From the NCBI GenBank assembly GCA_040751755.1, contig JBFMHC010000050.1:124001-188000 (forward strand): a DNA stretch of 64,000 nucleotides. Direction: 5' to 3'. The position numbers were made by a program, and so were the translations under genes. This DNA is from PFJX01 sp040751755 (GTDB taxonomy: Bacteria > Pseudomonadota > Gammaproteobacteria > Burkholderiales > Thiobacillaceae). Positions 37,151-46,936 of this stretch are shown piece after piece (position 1 is the first letter of the stretch; the number at the start of each line of letters is the position of its first letter). Below the pieces are notes generated by a model. That model was given only the letters and a program-made list of their open reading frames with translations, made no database searches and was not told where the DNA came from.

Positions 37151-39613
37151 ATGTCCGAAGACGCCCAGACCAACGCCTGCTTCCATTGCGGCGAACCCGT
37201 GCCCACGGGGTCCAGTTATGTCATCCGCTACCAGAACGTCCACAAGCCCGCCTGCTGCCTGGGCTGCCAGGCAGTGGCGCAGACCATCATTGATTCCGGC
37301 AACGCCGACTACTACCGTCTTCGCACCGATCTGCCGCCGACGCCCGAGGCGGCGCTGGAAGAGCTGAAAAACCTCAAGCTCTACGACATCCCCGAGGTGC
37401 AAAGCAGCTTCGTCAGCAGTTCCGCCGACGACACCAACGTGCGCGAGGCCAACCTGATCCTGGAGGGCATCGTCTGCGCCGCCTGCGTGTGGCTGAACGA
37501 ACGCCACCTGCACCAGCTGCCGGGCGTGCTGGGCGCGGACATCAACTTCTCGACGCGGCGCGCGCGCGTACGCTGGGACAACAGCAAGATCCAGCTCTCT
37601 GAGATCCTCAAGAGCATCCAGGAGATCGGCTACCTGGCCTACCCGTTCGACACCAACCGGCAGGAGGAGCTGTTCCGCAAGGAGCGCAACGCCGCGATCC
37701 GCCGCCTGGCGATCGCCGGCCTGGGCATGATGCAGGTGATGATGTACGCCGTGCCCGTCTACATGGCCGAGGCCGGCACCATGACCTCGGACATCGAGGC
37801 GCTGATGCGCTTCGCCAGCCTGCTGCTCACCACGCCGGTGGTGTTCTATTCCGCCTGGCCCTTCTTCCAGGGCGCCTGGCGCGACCTCAAGCTGCTGCGC
37901 GCCGGCATGGACGTGCCCGTGGCGCTGGGCATCGGCGCCGCCTATGCCGCCAGCATCTACGGCACCTTCACCGGCAGCGAGGACGTCTACTTCGATTCGG
38001 TGGTGATGTTCGTGTTCTTCCTACTCACCGGCCGCTTCCTGGAGATGAATGCGCGCAAGAAATCGGCGGAGGCGGCGGAGAGCCTGATCAAGCTGATCCC
38101 GGCCGCCGCCGTACGCCTGCCGGGCTTCCCCGCCGCGCGCGCGGAGGAGATGGTGGCCGCGGTGAAGCTGATGCCCGGCGACCACGTGCTGGTCGGCCCC
38201 GGCGAGAGCTTCCCCGCCGACGGCCGGGTCGCGGAGGGCGTGTCCAACGTCGACGAATCGCTCCTCACCGGCGAGTCCCACCCCGTCGCCAAGCAGGCGG
38301 ACAGCCATATCATCGGCGGCACCATCAACCTCGCCAGCCCGCTGGTGGTACGGGTGGAGAAGGTCGGCGCCGACACCGTGCTGTCCGGCATCGTCCGCCT
38401 GCTCGACCGCGCCCTCGCGGAAAAACCCCACCTCGCCCTGTTGGCCGACCGGGTCTCCGCCTGGTTCGTGCTCGCCCTCCTGGTGATCGCCGCCGGCGTC
38501 GCCGCCGCCTGGTATGTCACCGACCCCGCGCGCGCCTTCTGGATCACGGTCTCGGTGCTGGTGGTCTCCTGCCCGTGCGCGCTCGGCCTCGCCACCCCCG
38601 CCGCGCTCACCGCCGCGCTGGGGCGGCTCACCCGCCTGGGCCTGTTGTCCACGCGCGGCCACGCCCTCGAGACCCTGGCGCGCGCCACCGATTTCGTGTT
38701 CGACAAGACCGGCACCCTCACCAGCGGCGAGTTCACCCTGCGCGAGGTGCACGTCCTGCGCGGCGACCGGGAACAGGCCCTGACCCTGGCGCACGCCCTG
38801 GAACAGGGCGCCACCCATCCCGTCGCCGCCGCACTGCGCATCGCCGCCAGCCCGGGCGAGCTGACCGCCGAGGACCTGCGCTACTACGCCGGCAAGGGCG
38901 TGCACGGCCGCATCGACGGCTGCGCTTACCGTCTCGGCACGCCCGAGTTCCTCGGCCTCGCCGCACCGGCGCTGCACGCTCCCGGCCTTACCGTGGTGGG
39001 GCTGGCGGACGAGGCGGGCGCGCTGGCCTGGTTCACGCTCGGCGACGCCCTGCGCCCTCAGGCACGCCAACTGATCCAGGAACTCAAGCAACTGGGCGTG
39101 CGCCTGCACCTGTATTCCGGCGACCGCGGCGAGAACGTGCGCGCCCTCGCCGCGGAACTCGGCATCGACGACGCGCGCGGCGACATGCTGCCGGAAGACA
39201 AACTGGAGGCGGTGCGCGCCCTGCAGCAGACCGGCGCGATCGTGGCGATGACCGGCGACGGCGTGAACGACGCTCCGGTGCTGGCGCAGGCGCAGGTCTC
39301 GGTGGCGATCGACCAGGGCGCCGAGGCGGCGCAGGCGGCGGCGGACATGGTGCTGCTGTCGAGCGAGATCGGCCGCCTCGCGGATGGCGTGCGGCTGGCG
39401 CGCAAGACCCAGCGCGTGATCCGCCAGAACCTCTTCTGGGCCGCGCTCTACAACGCCCTCGCCATCCCAGCCGCCGCCCTCGGCCATGTCACGCCGTGGA
39501 TGGCGGGCATCGGCATGTCGTTGTCCTCCCTGCTGGTGGTCCTGAACGCGATGCGCCTCTCGCGCATCGCCGCTCACGCCGGCGAGGGCGCGGCAAACGA
39601 TAAAGTATTTTGA
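37151..39613 (+). CDS. ccoI: Copper-transporting P1B-type ATPase CcoI
   Basis: CcoI is the copper ATPase needed for CuB insertion into cbb3 oxidase. The 820-residue protein has a Cys-rich N-terminal zinc-ribbon-like region (CFHCGEPVP, ACCLGCQAV). An HMA-type domain carries GIVCAACVW at about residue 106, and eight transmembrane segments follow. The ion-channel motif is VVSCPCALGLATPAAL, the phosphorylation site FDKTGTLTSG, and the hinge MTGDGVNDAPVLAQAQ. This N-terminal domain arrangement is characteristic of FixI/CcoI rather than CopA. It directly precedes ccoS and the oxidase genes. Confidence 0.93.
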   Translation: MSEDAQTNACFHCGEPVPTGSSYVIRYQNVHKPACCLGCQAVAQTIIDSGNADYYRLRTDLPPTPEAALEELKNLKLYDIPEVQSSFVSSSADDTNVREANLILEGIVCAACVWLNERHLHQLPGVLGADINFSTRRARVRWDNSKIQLSEILKSIQEIGYLAYPFDTNRQEELFRKERNAAIRRLAIAGLGMMQVMMYAVPVYMAEAGTMTSDIEALMRFASLLLTTPVVFYSAWPFFQGAWRDLKLLRAGMDVPVALGIGAAYAASIYGTFTGSEDVYFDSVVMFVFFLLTGRFLEMNARKKSAEAAESLIKLIPAAAVRLPGFPAARAEEMVAAVKLMPGDHVLVGPGESFPADGRVAEGVSNVDESLLTGESHPVAKQADSHIIGGTINLASPLVVRVEKVGADTVLSGIVRLLDRALAEKPHLALLADRVSAWFVLALLVIAAGVAAAWYVTDPARAFWITVSVLVVSCPCALGLATPAALTAALGRLTRLGLLSTRGHALETLARATDFVFDKTGTLTSGEFTLREVHVLRGDREQALTLAHALEQGATHPVAAALRIAASPGELTAEDLRYYAGKGVHGRIDGCAYRLGTPEFLGLAAPALHAPGLTVVGLADEAGALAWFTLGDALRPQARQLIQELKQLGVRLHLYSGDRGENVRALAAELGIDDARGDMLPEDKLEAVRALQQTGAIVAMTGDGVNDAPVLAQAQVSVAIDQGAEAAQAAADMVLLSSEIGRLADGVRLARKTQRVIRQNLFWAALYNALAIPAAALGHVTPWMAGIGMSLSSLLVVLNAMRLSRIAAHAGEGAANDKVF

Positions 39614-39667
39614 TTACCGCAACCGGCTGGCAGGCAATACCATGCCCGCCAGCCATAAAAACACCTC

Positions 39668-39850
39668 ATGGATATCCTGTACCTTCTGATCCCGCTCAGC
39701 CTCGTGTTCGTGGCCTTGATCGCCCTGGTCTTTCTGTGGGCGGTGAAGAGCGGCCAGTTCGAAGACATGGAAGGACCTGCACACCGCATCCTGATGGATG
39801 ATGACCTCCCCGAGTCGCACGGCGCAAAACCCGACAACGACGCTCATTGA
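39668..39850 (+). CDS. ccoS: cbb3 oxidase maturation protein CcoS
   Basis: CcoS is a small membrane protein required to assemble active cbb3 oxidase with its heme b and CuB. The 60-residue product starts MDILYLLIPLSLVFVALIAL and has one N-terminal transmembrane helix (about 4-25). The family motif FLWAVKSGQFEDMEGPAHRI follows, then an acidic tail. It lies between ccoI and ccoN as in many proteobacteria. Confidence 0.92.
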   Translation: MDILYLLIPLSLVFVALIALVFLWAVKSGQFEDMEGPAHRILMDDDLPESHGAKPDNDAH

Positions 39851-39875
39851 CTTGGGTTATGGAGTTATTTAGGAT
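39847..39875 (+). promoter_or_regulatory. Candidate sigma-70 promoter for ccoNOQP
   Basis: TTGACT (39847-39852) overlaps the ccoS stop, followed by a 17-base spacer and TAGGAT (39870-39875), 64 bases before the ccoN start. This could give the oxidase genes their own promoter in addition to read-through from ccoIS. No FNR/ANR box matching TTGAT-N4-ATCAA was found. Confidence 0.45.
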
Positions 39876-39938
39876 TTGGATGTCGTTTTTGACATTCAAT
39901 TTTTTTGTGACCCAGCCTTAACTGCTAAGGAGACCCGT

Positions 39939-41387
39939 ATGGAAGCAACATACAACTATAAGGTCGTCCGACAGTTCGCCATCATGACGGTCGTATGGGG
40001 AATTGTCGGTATGCTGGTCGGCGTGATCATCGCTTCCCAGCTGATCTGGCCGGATATCACCAAGGATCTTGGCCCGTTGTCCGCAATCCTGTCCTACGGG
40101 CGACTGCGTCCCCTGCACACCAACGCGGTGATCTTCGCCTTCGGCGGCTCCGCACTGTTCGCCACCTCCCTCTACGTCGTCCAGCGCACCTGCCAGACCA
40201 GGCTGCTCTCCGACGGGCTCGCCGCCTTCGTGTTCTGGGGCTGGCAGCTCATCATCGTCCTCGCCGCGGTGTCGCTGCCCCTGGGCATCACCACCGGCAA
40301 GGAATACGCCGAGCTGGAATGGCCCATCGACCTGCTGATCACCGTGGTCTGGGTGGCCTACGCGGTGCTGTTCATCGGCACCATCATGATCCGCAAGACC
40401 AAGCACATCTACGTGGCCAACTGGTTCTTCGCGGCGTACATCCTCACCATCGCCCTGCTGCACCTGGTGAACAGCGCCGAACTGCCCTGGATCCTGGGCG
40501 GCGCGGATAACTGGTGGAAGTCCTACTCCGCCTACGCCGGAGTGCATGACGCCATGGTGCAGTGGTGGTACGGCCACAACGCGGTGGGCTTCTTCCTCAC
40601 CACCGCCTTCCTGGGCATGATGTATTACTTCATCCCCAAGCAGGCCGGCCGTCCGATCTTCTCCTACCGCCTGTCCATCGTCCACTTCTGGGCGCTGAAC
40701 TTCATCTACATGTGGGCCGGCCCGCACCACCTGCTGTACACCGCGCTGCCCGACTGGGCGCAGTCCCTCGGCATGGTGTTCTCGCTGATGCTGATCGCAC
40801 CCTCCTGGGGCGGCATGATGAACGGCATCATGACCCTGTCCGGCGCCTGGCATAAGCTGCGCACCGACCCGATCCTGAAGTTCCTCATCACCGCCATGTC
40901 CTTCTACGGCATGTCGACCTTCGAGGGCCCGATGATGTCGGTGAAGACCGTGAACGCGCTGTCCCACTACACCGAGTGGACCGTGGGCCACGTGCATGCC
41001 GGCGCCCTGGGCTGGGTGGCGATGATCTCGATCGGCTCCCTGTACCACCTCATCCCGCGCCTGTTCGGCCGCGAGGAGATGTACAGCACCCGCCTGATCA
41101 ACGTGCACTTCTGGTGGTCCACCATCGGCGTCGTGCTCTACATCGCCTCGATGTGGATCGCCGGCGTGGCGCAAGGCCTGATGTGGCGCGCCACCAACGC
41201 CGACGGCACGCTGACCTACAGCTTCGCCCAGTCGGTGAACGCCATGTATCCGTTCTACACGATCCGCCTGATCGGCGGCGGCCTGTTCTTCCTGGGCATG
41301 CTGCTGATGGCTTACAACGTGTGGAAGACCGTCGCCGCCGGCAAGGCGGTGAACGACGCCCGCATCCCCGAAGCTGTCGCGGCCTAA
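39939..41387 (+). CDS. ccoN: cbb3-type cytochrome c oxidase subunit I CcoN
   Basis: CcoN is the catalytic subunit with heme b and the heme b3-CuB centre, reducing oxygen in the inner membrane. The ATG at 39939 has AAGGAG 9 bases upstream and gives 482 residues with about twelve hydrophobic segments. Visible ligand regions are RPLHTNAVIFAFGGSALFAT, QWWYGHNAVGFFLTTAFLGM and HYTEWTVGHVHAGALGWVAM. Length is normal. It is first of the ccoNOQP set; CcoN is the defining subunit of high-affinity, low-oxygen respiration. Confidence 0.97.
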   Translation: MEATYNYKVVRQFAIMTVVWGIVGMLVGVIIASQLIWPDITKDLGPLSAILSYGRLRPLHTNAVIFAFGGSALFATSLYVVQRTCQTRLLSDGLAAFVFWGWQLIIVLAAVSLPLGITTGKEYAELEWPIDLLITVVWVAYAVLFIGTIMIRKTKHIYVANWFFAAYILTIALLHLVNSAELPWILGGADNWWKSYSAYAGVHDAMVQWWYGHNAVGFFLTTAFLGMMYYFIPKQAGRPIFSYRLSIVHFWALNFIYMWAGPHHLLYTALPDWAQSLGMVFSLMLIAPSWGGMMNGIMTLSGAWHKLRTDPILKFLITAMSFYGMSTFEGPMMSVKTVNALSHYTEWTVGHVHAGALGWVAMISIGSLYHLIPRLFGREEMYSTRLINVHFWWSTIGVVLYIASMWIAGVAQGLMWRATNADGTLTYSFAQSVNAMYPFYTIRLIGGGLFFLGMLLMAYNVWKTVAAGKAVNDARIPEAVAA

Positions 41388-41403
41388 CGGATAGGAGACT
41401 CAC

Positions 41404-42015
41404 ATGTCTGCACACAAGGTACTCGAGAAGAACATCGGCCTCCTCCTGGTCCTGTCATTCATCGCGGTTTCCGTCGGCGGCCTGGTCCAGATCGTGCCGC
41501 TGTTCTTCCAGAAGTCGACCACGCAGCCGATCGAGGGCCTCAAGCCCTACACCGCGCTGCAACTGACGGGGCGCGACATCTACGTCCGCGAGGGCTGCTA
41601 CAACTGCCACTCGCAGATGATCCGTCCGTTCCGCGCTGAGACCGAACGCTATGGCCATTTCTCCGTGGCCGGCGAGTTCGTCTACGACCGTCCGTTCCAG
41701 TGGGGCTCCAAGCGCACCGGCCCGGACCTGCACCGCGTCGGCGGGCGCTACTCGGATGACTGGCACTATGCGCACCTGATGGACCCGCGCTCCGTGGTGC
41801 CGGAATCCAACATGCCCGCCTACGCGTGGCTGGCCGACGCCCCCGCGGACGCGGCCAACGTCCAGGCGAAGATGAGGACCCTCAACATCGTCGGCCACGG
41901 CTACACGGAGGAGGAGATCGCCGCCGCCCCCGCGATGCTGGAAGGCAAGACCGAGATGGATGCCCTCATCGCCTATCTGCAAGTCCTCGGCACCTACGGT
42001 CCGAAGGCCAACTGA
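41404..42015 (+). CDS. ccoO: cbb3 oxidase monoheme cytochrome c subunit CcoO
   Basis: CcoO carries one c-type heme that passes electrons to CcoN. The 203-residue protein has one N-terminal transmembrane helix (about 12-34) and the heme site CYNCH at C65-C68-H69 (REGCYNCHSQMIRPFRAETE). The Met ligand region is PESNMPAYAWL. It starts 16 bases after ccoN and stops 1 base before ccoQ. Confidence 0.96.
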   Translation: MSAHKVLEKNIGLLLVLSFIAVSVGGLVQIVPLFFQKSTTQPIEGLKPYTALQLTGRDIYVREGCYNCHSQMIRPFRAETERYGHFSVAGEFVYDRPFQWGSKRTGPDLHRVGGRYSDDWHYAHLMDPRSVVPESNMPAYAWLADAPADAANVQAKMRTLNIVGHGYTEEEIAAAPAMLEGKTEMDALIAYLQVLGTYGPKAN

Positions 42016-42016
42016 T

Positions 42017-42190
42017 ATGGACGCCGGCCTGTTCGGTTCGATCGCCACCGTCGTGTCCTTCGTCTTGTTCGTCGCCATCGTCTGGTGGGCCTTCCACCGC
42101 GACAACAAGCAGAAGTTCGAGGACGCGGCCAAGCTTCCCTTCGAGGAAGAGGCGAAGGACCGCGACGAGGCCGGCCGCGCGCCGAATTGA
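42017..42190 (+). CDS. ccoQ: cbb3 oxidase small subunit CcoQ
   Basis: CcoQ is a short membrane subunit that stabilises the oxidase. The start at 42017 gives 57 residues: a transmembrane helix at about 6-26 (FGSIATVVSFVLFVAIVWWA), then a charged tail (KLPFEEEAKDRDEAGRAPN). Its position between ccoO and ccoP and its size are diagnostic. Confidence 0.9.
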   Translation: MDAGLFGSIATVVSFVLFVAIVWWAFHRDNKQKFEDAAKLPFEEEAKDRDEAGRAPN

Positions 42191-42203
42191 CTAGGAGACT
42201 CAC

Positions 42204-43208
42204 ATGATTGCTGGATATGCAGTTCCCGACTTTGTCAGCGATTTCTGGCACTACTACATCGCCGTCCTGACCATCCTTGGCATCCTGTTCTCGCTGTACA
42301 TGCTGCGCAGCCAGACCACGCGCAAGCTCGCCGCAGGGGAAGAGGCCGAACTGATGGCCCCCACCTGGGACGGCGACCTGCAGGAACTGAACAACCCGCT
42401 GCCGCGCTGGTGGATGTGGATGTTCTACGGCCTGATCTTCTTCTCCATCGCCTATCTGGTCCTGTATCCGGGCGTGGGCAAGTTCTCGGGCATCTGGAAC
42501 TGGTCCTCCGCCGATGAGTACAAGGCTGAGAAGGAGCGCGTCGACGCCAAGTTCAACGCCGTGCTGCAACCCTTCATGGGCCAGGACGTGATGACCGTGG
42601 CGGGCAACCCGGATGCACGCAAGATGGGCGAGAACCTGTTCCTCACCTATTGCTCGCAGTGCCACGGTTCCGACGCCCAGGGCGCCAAGGGCTTCCCCAA
42701 CCTGACCGACAACCAGTGGCTGTTCGGCGGCACGCCCGACGACATCAAGGCCAGCATCACGAACGGCCGCCTGGCCGAGATGCCCGGCGGGCTGGTAGGT
42801 GACGAGCAGAGTGCCAAGGAGGTCGCCAACTACGTCCTGTCGCTGGGTGGCAAGCCGCACGACGCTGCCCTGGCAGCAGCGGGCAAGGACAAGTTCGCCG
42901 CCTGCGCGGGTTGCCACGGCGAGGATGGCAAGGGCATGGCAGCTGCCGGCTTCCCCAACATCACCGACGATGCCTGGCAATACGGCGGCTCCGAGGCGGC
43001 CATCATCGAGACCATCATGAAGGGCCGCAAGGGCGGCATGCCCGCGCAACAGCAGGCCCTGGGCGAGGCGAAGATCCACCTCCTGAGCGCCTACGTCTGG
43101 GGCCTCGGCGGTGGTCAGAAGCCCGCCGCGCCGGCCCCCGTGGCCGAGGCCGCGCCCGCTGAGGCGGCGCCTGCGGACGCCCCCGCCGCAGCACCCACGG
43201 CGAACTAA
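42204..43208 (+). CDS. ccoP: cbb3 oxidase diheme cytochrome c subunit CcoP
   Basis: CcoP receives electrons from soluble cytochrome c. The 334-residue protein has two transmembrane helices (about 14-34 and 71-90, with the FixP/CcoP motif WDGDLQELNNPLPRWWMWMF between). Two c-heme sites follow, CSQCH (150-154) and CAGCH (234-238). The tail ends in an Ala/Pro-rich low-complexity stretch of about 35 residues. It is followed by two hairpin-forming sequences before ccoG. Confidence 0.96.
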   Translation: MIAGYAVPDFVSDFWHYYIAVLTILGILFSLYMLRSQTTRKLAAGEEAELMAPTWDGDLQELNNPLPRWWMWMFYGLIFFSIAYLVLYPGVGKFSGIWNWSSADEYKAEKERVDAKFNAVLQPFMGQDVMTVAGNPDARKMGENLFLTYCSQCHGSDAQGAKGFPNLTDNQWLFGGTPDDIKASITNGRLAEMPGGLVGDEQSAKEVANYVLSLGGKPHDAALAAAGKDKFAACAGCHGEDGKGMAAAGFPNITDDAWQYGGSEAAIIETIMKGRKGGMPAQQQALGEAKIHLLSAYVWGLGGGQKPAAPAPVAEAAPAEAAPADAPAAAPTAN

Positions 43209-43242
43209 GCAGCAAGCAGCCGGAGGGCCGGCCACGCCGGCC

Positions 43243-43284
43243 CCCGGAACATAGCCCGTGCGCAAGCGCGGGCTATGTTCCGGG
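43243..43284. repeat. Long perfect inverted repeat between ccoP and ccoG
   Basis: CCCGGAACATAGCCCG (43243-43258) and its exact reverse complement (43269-43284) form a 16-bp stem. It extends by three further inner pairs around a GCAA tetraloop. A second hairpin, GGGCCGGC-CAC-GCCGGCCC, lies immediately upstream. No T-run follows. It may be an mRNA-stabilising structure that separates oxidase-subunit from assembly-gene expression, or a terminator of the Rho-independent-like GC type. Confidence 0.7.
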
Positions 43285-43372
43285 CAAACCCCACAAAACA
43301 AGCCCGCAGGCAGGATCGGAGGACCACGCGCCGCGCGTCGGCGCAGGACCATCTGTGAGAGAGGAACGGAAC

Positions 43373-44803
<1,431 letters not shown>

Positions 44804-44810
44804 GGATGTC

Positions 44811-45317
44811 ATGACCACTCCCCCCCCCGCCGAACAAGGCCTGCCGTGGTGGAAGGAACGCATGGTCTGGCTGGTGATCGGCCTGCCGTTCTCAGCCGTG
44901 GTCGCGGGCATCGCCACCGTCGTCATCGCCTCGCATGACCCGGACGACCTGGTCAGGACCGGGTACGTCAAGACGGGCATGGCGGTGGCGACCCAGGATA
45001 CGTCGCAGCTACGTGCGGCACAGCTCGGCCTGGGCGCGCGCGTCGTCTACGCCGACGGCGAGCTGACGCTGGCCCTGATCGGTCGCGTGGCCTGGCCGGA
45101 CGCCTTGACGCTGACCCTGGCGCATCCCACCCAGGACGACCTCGATCAACAAATCCCCCTGTCGCATGTGGGACAGGGGAAATACCAAGCCCGCATTCAA
45201 CTGTCGGGCCAGGGCAAACGCCAATTGATCCTCGACGCGCCGGACAAGAGCTGGCGCCTGCGCGGTGAGTGGCTGGCCCCTTTCAGCGAAGAGACGAGCC
45301 TGCACCCTGGTGCCTGA
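44811..45317 (+). CDS. ccoH: FixH/CcoH-family protein
   Basis: CcoH is a membrane protein needed for stable cbb3 complex formation. The ATG at 44811 (MTTPPPAEQGLPWWKERMVW) with GAGG upstream gives 168 residues. It has an N-terminal transmembrane helix at about 21-44 (LVIGLPFSAVVAGIATVVIA) and a periplasmic beta-sandwich of the FixH type (LTLTLAHPTQDDLDQQIPLS, GKYQARIQLSGQGKRQLILD). It follows ccoG by 7 bases, the usual location. Sequence divergence in this family is high, so context carries much of the weight. Confidence 0.82.
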   Translation: MTTPPPAEQGLPWWKERMVWLVIGLPFSAVVAGIATVVIASHDPDDLVRTGYVKTGMAVATQDTSQLRAAQLGLGARVVYADGELTLALIGRVAWPDALTLTLAHPTQDDLDQQIPLSHVGQGKYQARIQLSGQGKRQLILDAPDKSWRLRGEWLAPFSEETSLHPGA

Positions 45318-45359
45318 GAATCCACCAATGCCCGCACGGGCCTGAAAAGGAGCTTGCAA

Positions 45360-45485
45360 ATGGACGTCGTAATGAAAGAACTCTTCGGCAGCGACATCGG
45401 CCTGCTGAGCCTCTTCACCATCGGTTTTCTGATCGCCATGGGCCTGTTCATCTGGGCCCGACTGGCCAGCAAGTCCAAGAGCTGA
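45360..45485 (+). CDS. Small membrane protein (DUF3149-like)
   Basis: A 41-residue protein with a strong AAGGAG 8 bases before the ATG. It has a short amphipathic start (MDVVMKELFGSDIGLLSLFT) and one transmembrane helix at about 15-34, then a positively charged tail (SKSKS). The start MDVVMKELFGSDIGL is typical of DUF3149 proteins in betaproteobacteria. It lies 42 bases after ccoH and may be expressed with the cbb3 operon, perhaps as a small accessory of the oxidase. Function is unknown. Confidence 0.7.
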   Translation: MDVVMKELFGSDIGLLSLFTIGFLIAMGLFIWARLASKSKS

Positions 45486-45538
45486 GGCCGCCGCACCGGC
45501 CGCCACCCTTACCTCGGGCGGCGGTCGGCCACGCACGG

Positions 45539-46936
45539 CTAGCCCGCGAAGAGGCCCTCCAGCTGCTGTCGGCTCGCTGAATACGGCTCCTTGTCCAGGA
45601 AATCCTGGACAAGGAACTGCTCCATGCGCGGGTAGACGGCGATGGCCTCGTCCAGCTGCGGGTCGTTCCCCCTGCTGTAGGCGCCGATGGTAATGAGGTC
45701 GCGGCTGCGCTGGTAGCGGGCGTACAACGCCTTGAAGCGGCGCACCCGGTCCATCTCCTGGCGCGGCAGCAGTTCAGTGATCGCGCGCGAGATCGATGCC
45801 TCGATGTCGATCGCCGGGTAGTGGCCCTGGTCGGCAAGCTGGCGCGATAGCACGACGTGGCCGTCGAGGATCGCCCGCGCCGCGTCGGCGACCGGGTCCT
45901 GTTGGTCGTCGCCCTCCATCAGCACGGTGTAGAAGGCGGTGATCGACCCCCCGCCCTTGCGCCCGTTGCCCGCCCGCTCAACCAGTTGCGGCAACTTCGC
46001 GAACACCGATGGCGGGTAGCCCTTGGTGGCGGGCGGCTCGCCCACCGCGAGGGCGATCTCGCGCTGCGCCTGCGCATAGCGCGTCAGCGAATCCATGATC
46101 AGCAGCACCTGCATGCCCTGGTCACGGAAATACTCGGCGATGGCGGTGGCATAGGCGGCGCCGTGCAGGCGCAGCAAGGGCGGCGAGTCTGCGGGTGCGG
46201 CCACCACTGCGGCGCGGCGCAGCCCCTCCTGGCCGAGGATGTTCTCGATGAAGTCCTTCACCTCGCGGCCGCGCTCGCCGATCAGGCCGACCACGACGAC
46301 GTCGGCCTCGGTGTAGCGCGCCATCATGCCCAGCAGCATGGACTTGCCGACGCCGCTGCCGGCGAACAGACCCATGCGCTGGCCGCGTCCGACGGTGAGC
46401 AGCGCATTGATCGCGCGCACGCCGACGTCCAGCACATCCTTGATCGGCTCGCGCTCCATCGGGTTGTAGGGCCGCGCGTACAGCGGCACTCGCCGAGAGG
46501 CCTCGACCGCCCCCAGGCGGTCGAGCGGACGCCCCGCGCCGTCGATGACCCGTCCCAGCAGTTCGGGGCCGACCGCGACCTGGCGGATCCGGTCCTCGAT
46601 GCGGCGACGGCGGGAAAACGGCTTGTTCATCACCGGCGGATCGAAGCTGCTGGCCCCGGAGAGCTCAACGTGCGCGCCGGGCGCCAGGCCATAGACGTCG
46701 GTGGAGGGCATGAGGAACAGACGTTCGCCGGAGAACCCCACCACCTCCGCATCCACCTGCTGCCCACCCGGCATCACCACGCGACAGGAGACGCCGGTCG
46801 CCAGCTTGAGCCCGGAGGCCTCCATGACCAGGCCGGCAACGCGGGTCAGGCGCCCGCTGACTCGCCAGGGCGTGACTTGGCCCACCGCCTCCTGGCAATC
46901 TCGCAGATAGGTGATCAGCTGCGCGGCACGGCTCAT
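45539..46936 (-). CDS. fliI: Flagellar export ATPase FliI
   Basis: FliI is the cytosolic ATPase of the flagellar type III export apparatus. The start at 46936 (MSRAAQLITYLRDCQEAVGQ) overlaps the fliH stop by 4 bases and gives 465 residues. The Walker A is LFAGSGVGKSMLLGMM. GERGREVKDFIENILGQEGL, SLTRYAQAQREIALAVGEPP and the C-terminal FKALYARYQRSRDLITIGAY follow. The usual next gene, fliJ, is absent: 53 bases on, convergent genes begin. Confidence 0.95.
   Translation of the reverse strand: MSRAAQLITYLRDCQEAVGQVTPWRVSGRLTRVAGLVMEASGLKLATGVSCRVVMPGGQQVDAEVVGFSGERLFLMPSTDVYGLAPGAHVELSGASSFDPPVMNKPFSRRRRIEDRIRQVAVGPELLGRVIDGAGRPLDRLGAVEASRRVPLYARPYNPMEREPIKDVLDVGVRAINALLTVGRGQRMGLFAGSGVGKSMLLGMMARYTEADVVVVGLIGERGREVKDFIENILGQEGLRRAAVVAAPADSPPLLRLHGAAYATAIAEYFRDQGMQVLLIMDSLTRYAQAQREIALAVGEPPATKGYPPSVFAKLPQLVERAGNGRKGGGSITAFYTVLMEGDDQQDPVADAARAILDGHVVLSRQLADQGHYPAIDIEASISRAITELLPRQEMDRVRRFKALYARYQRSRDLITIGAYSRGNDPQLDEAIAVYPRMEQFLVQDFLDKEPYSASRQQLEGLFAG

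Noticed and set aside
39851..39938. FNR/ANR box upstream of ccoN
   Set aside because: Searched by eye for TTGAT-N4-ATCAA. TTGAC-TTGG-GTTAT and TTGACATTCAA do not fit in sequence or spacing.
43243..43284. Rho-independent terminator after ccoP
   Set aside because: The stem is strong but is followed by GCAAACCCC, not a T-run; kept as an inverted repeat only.
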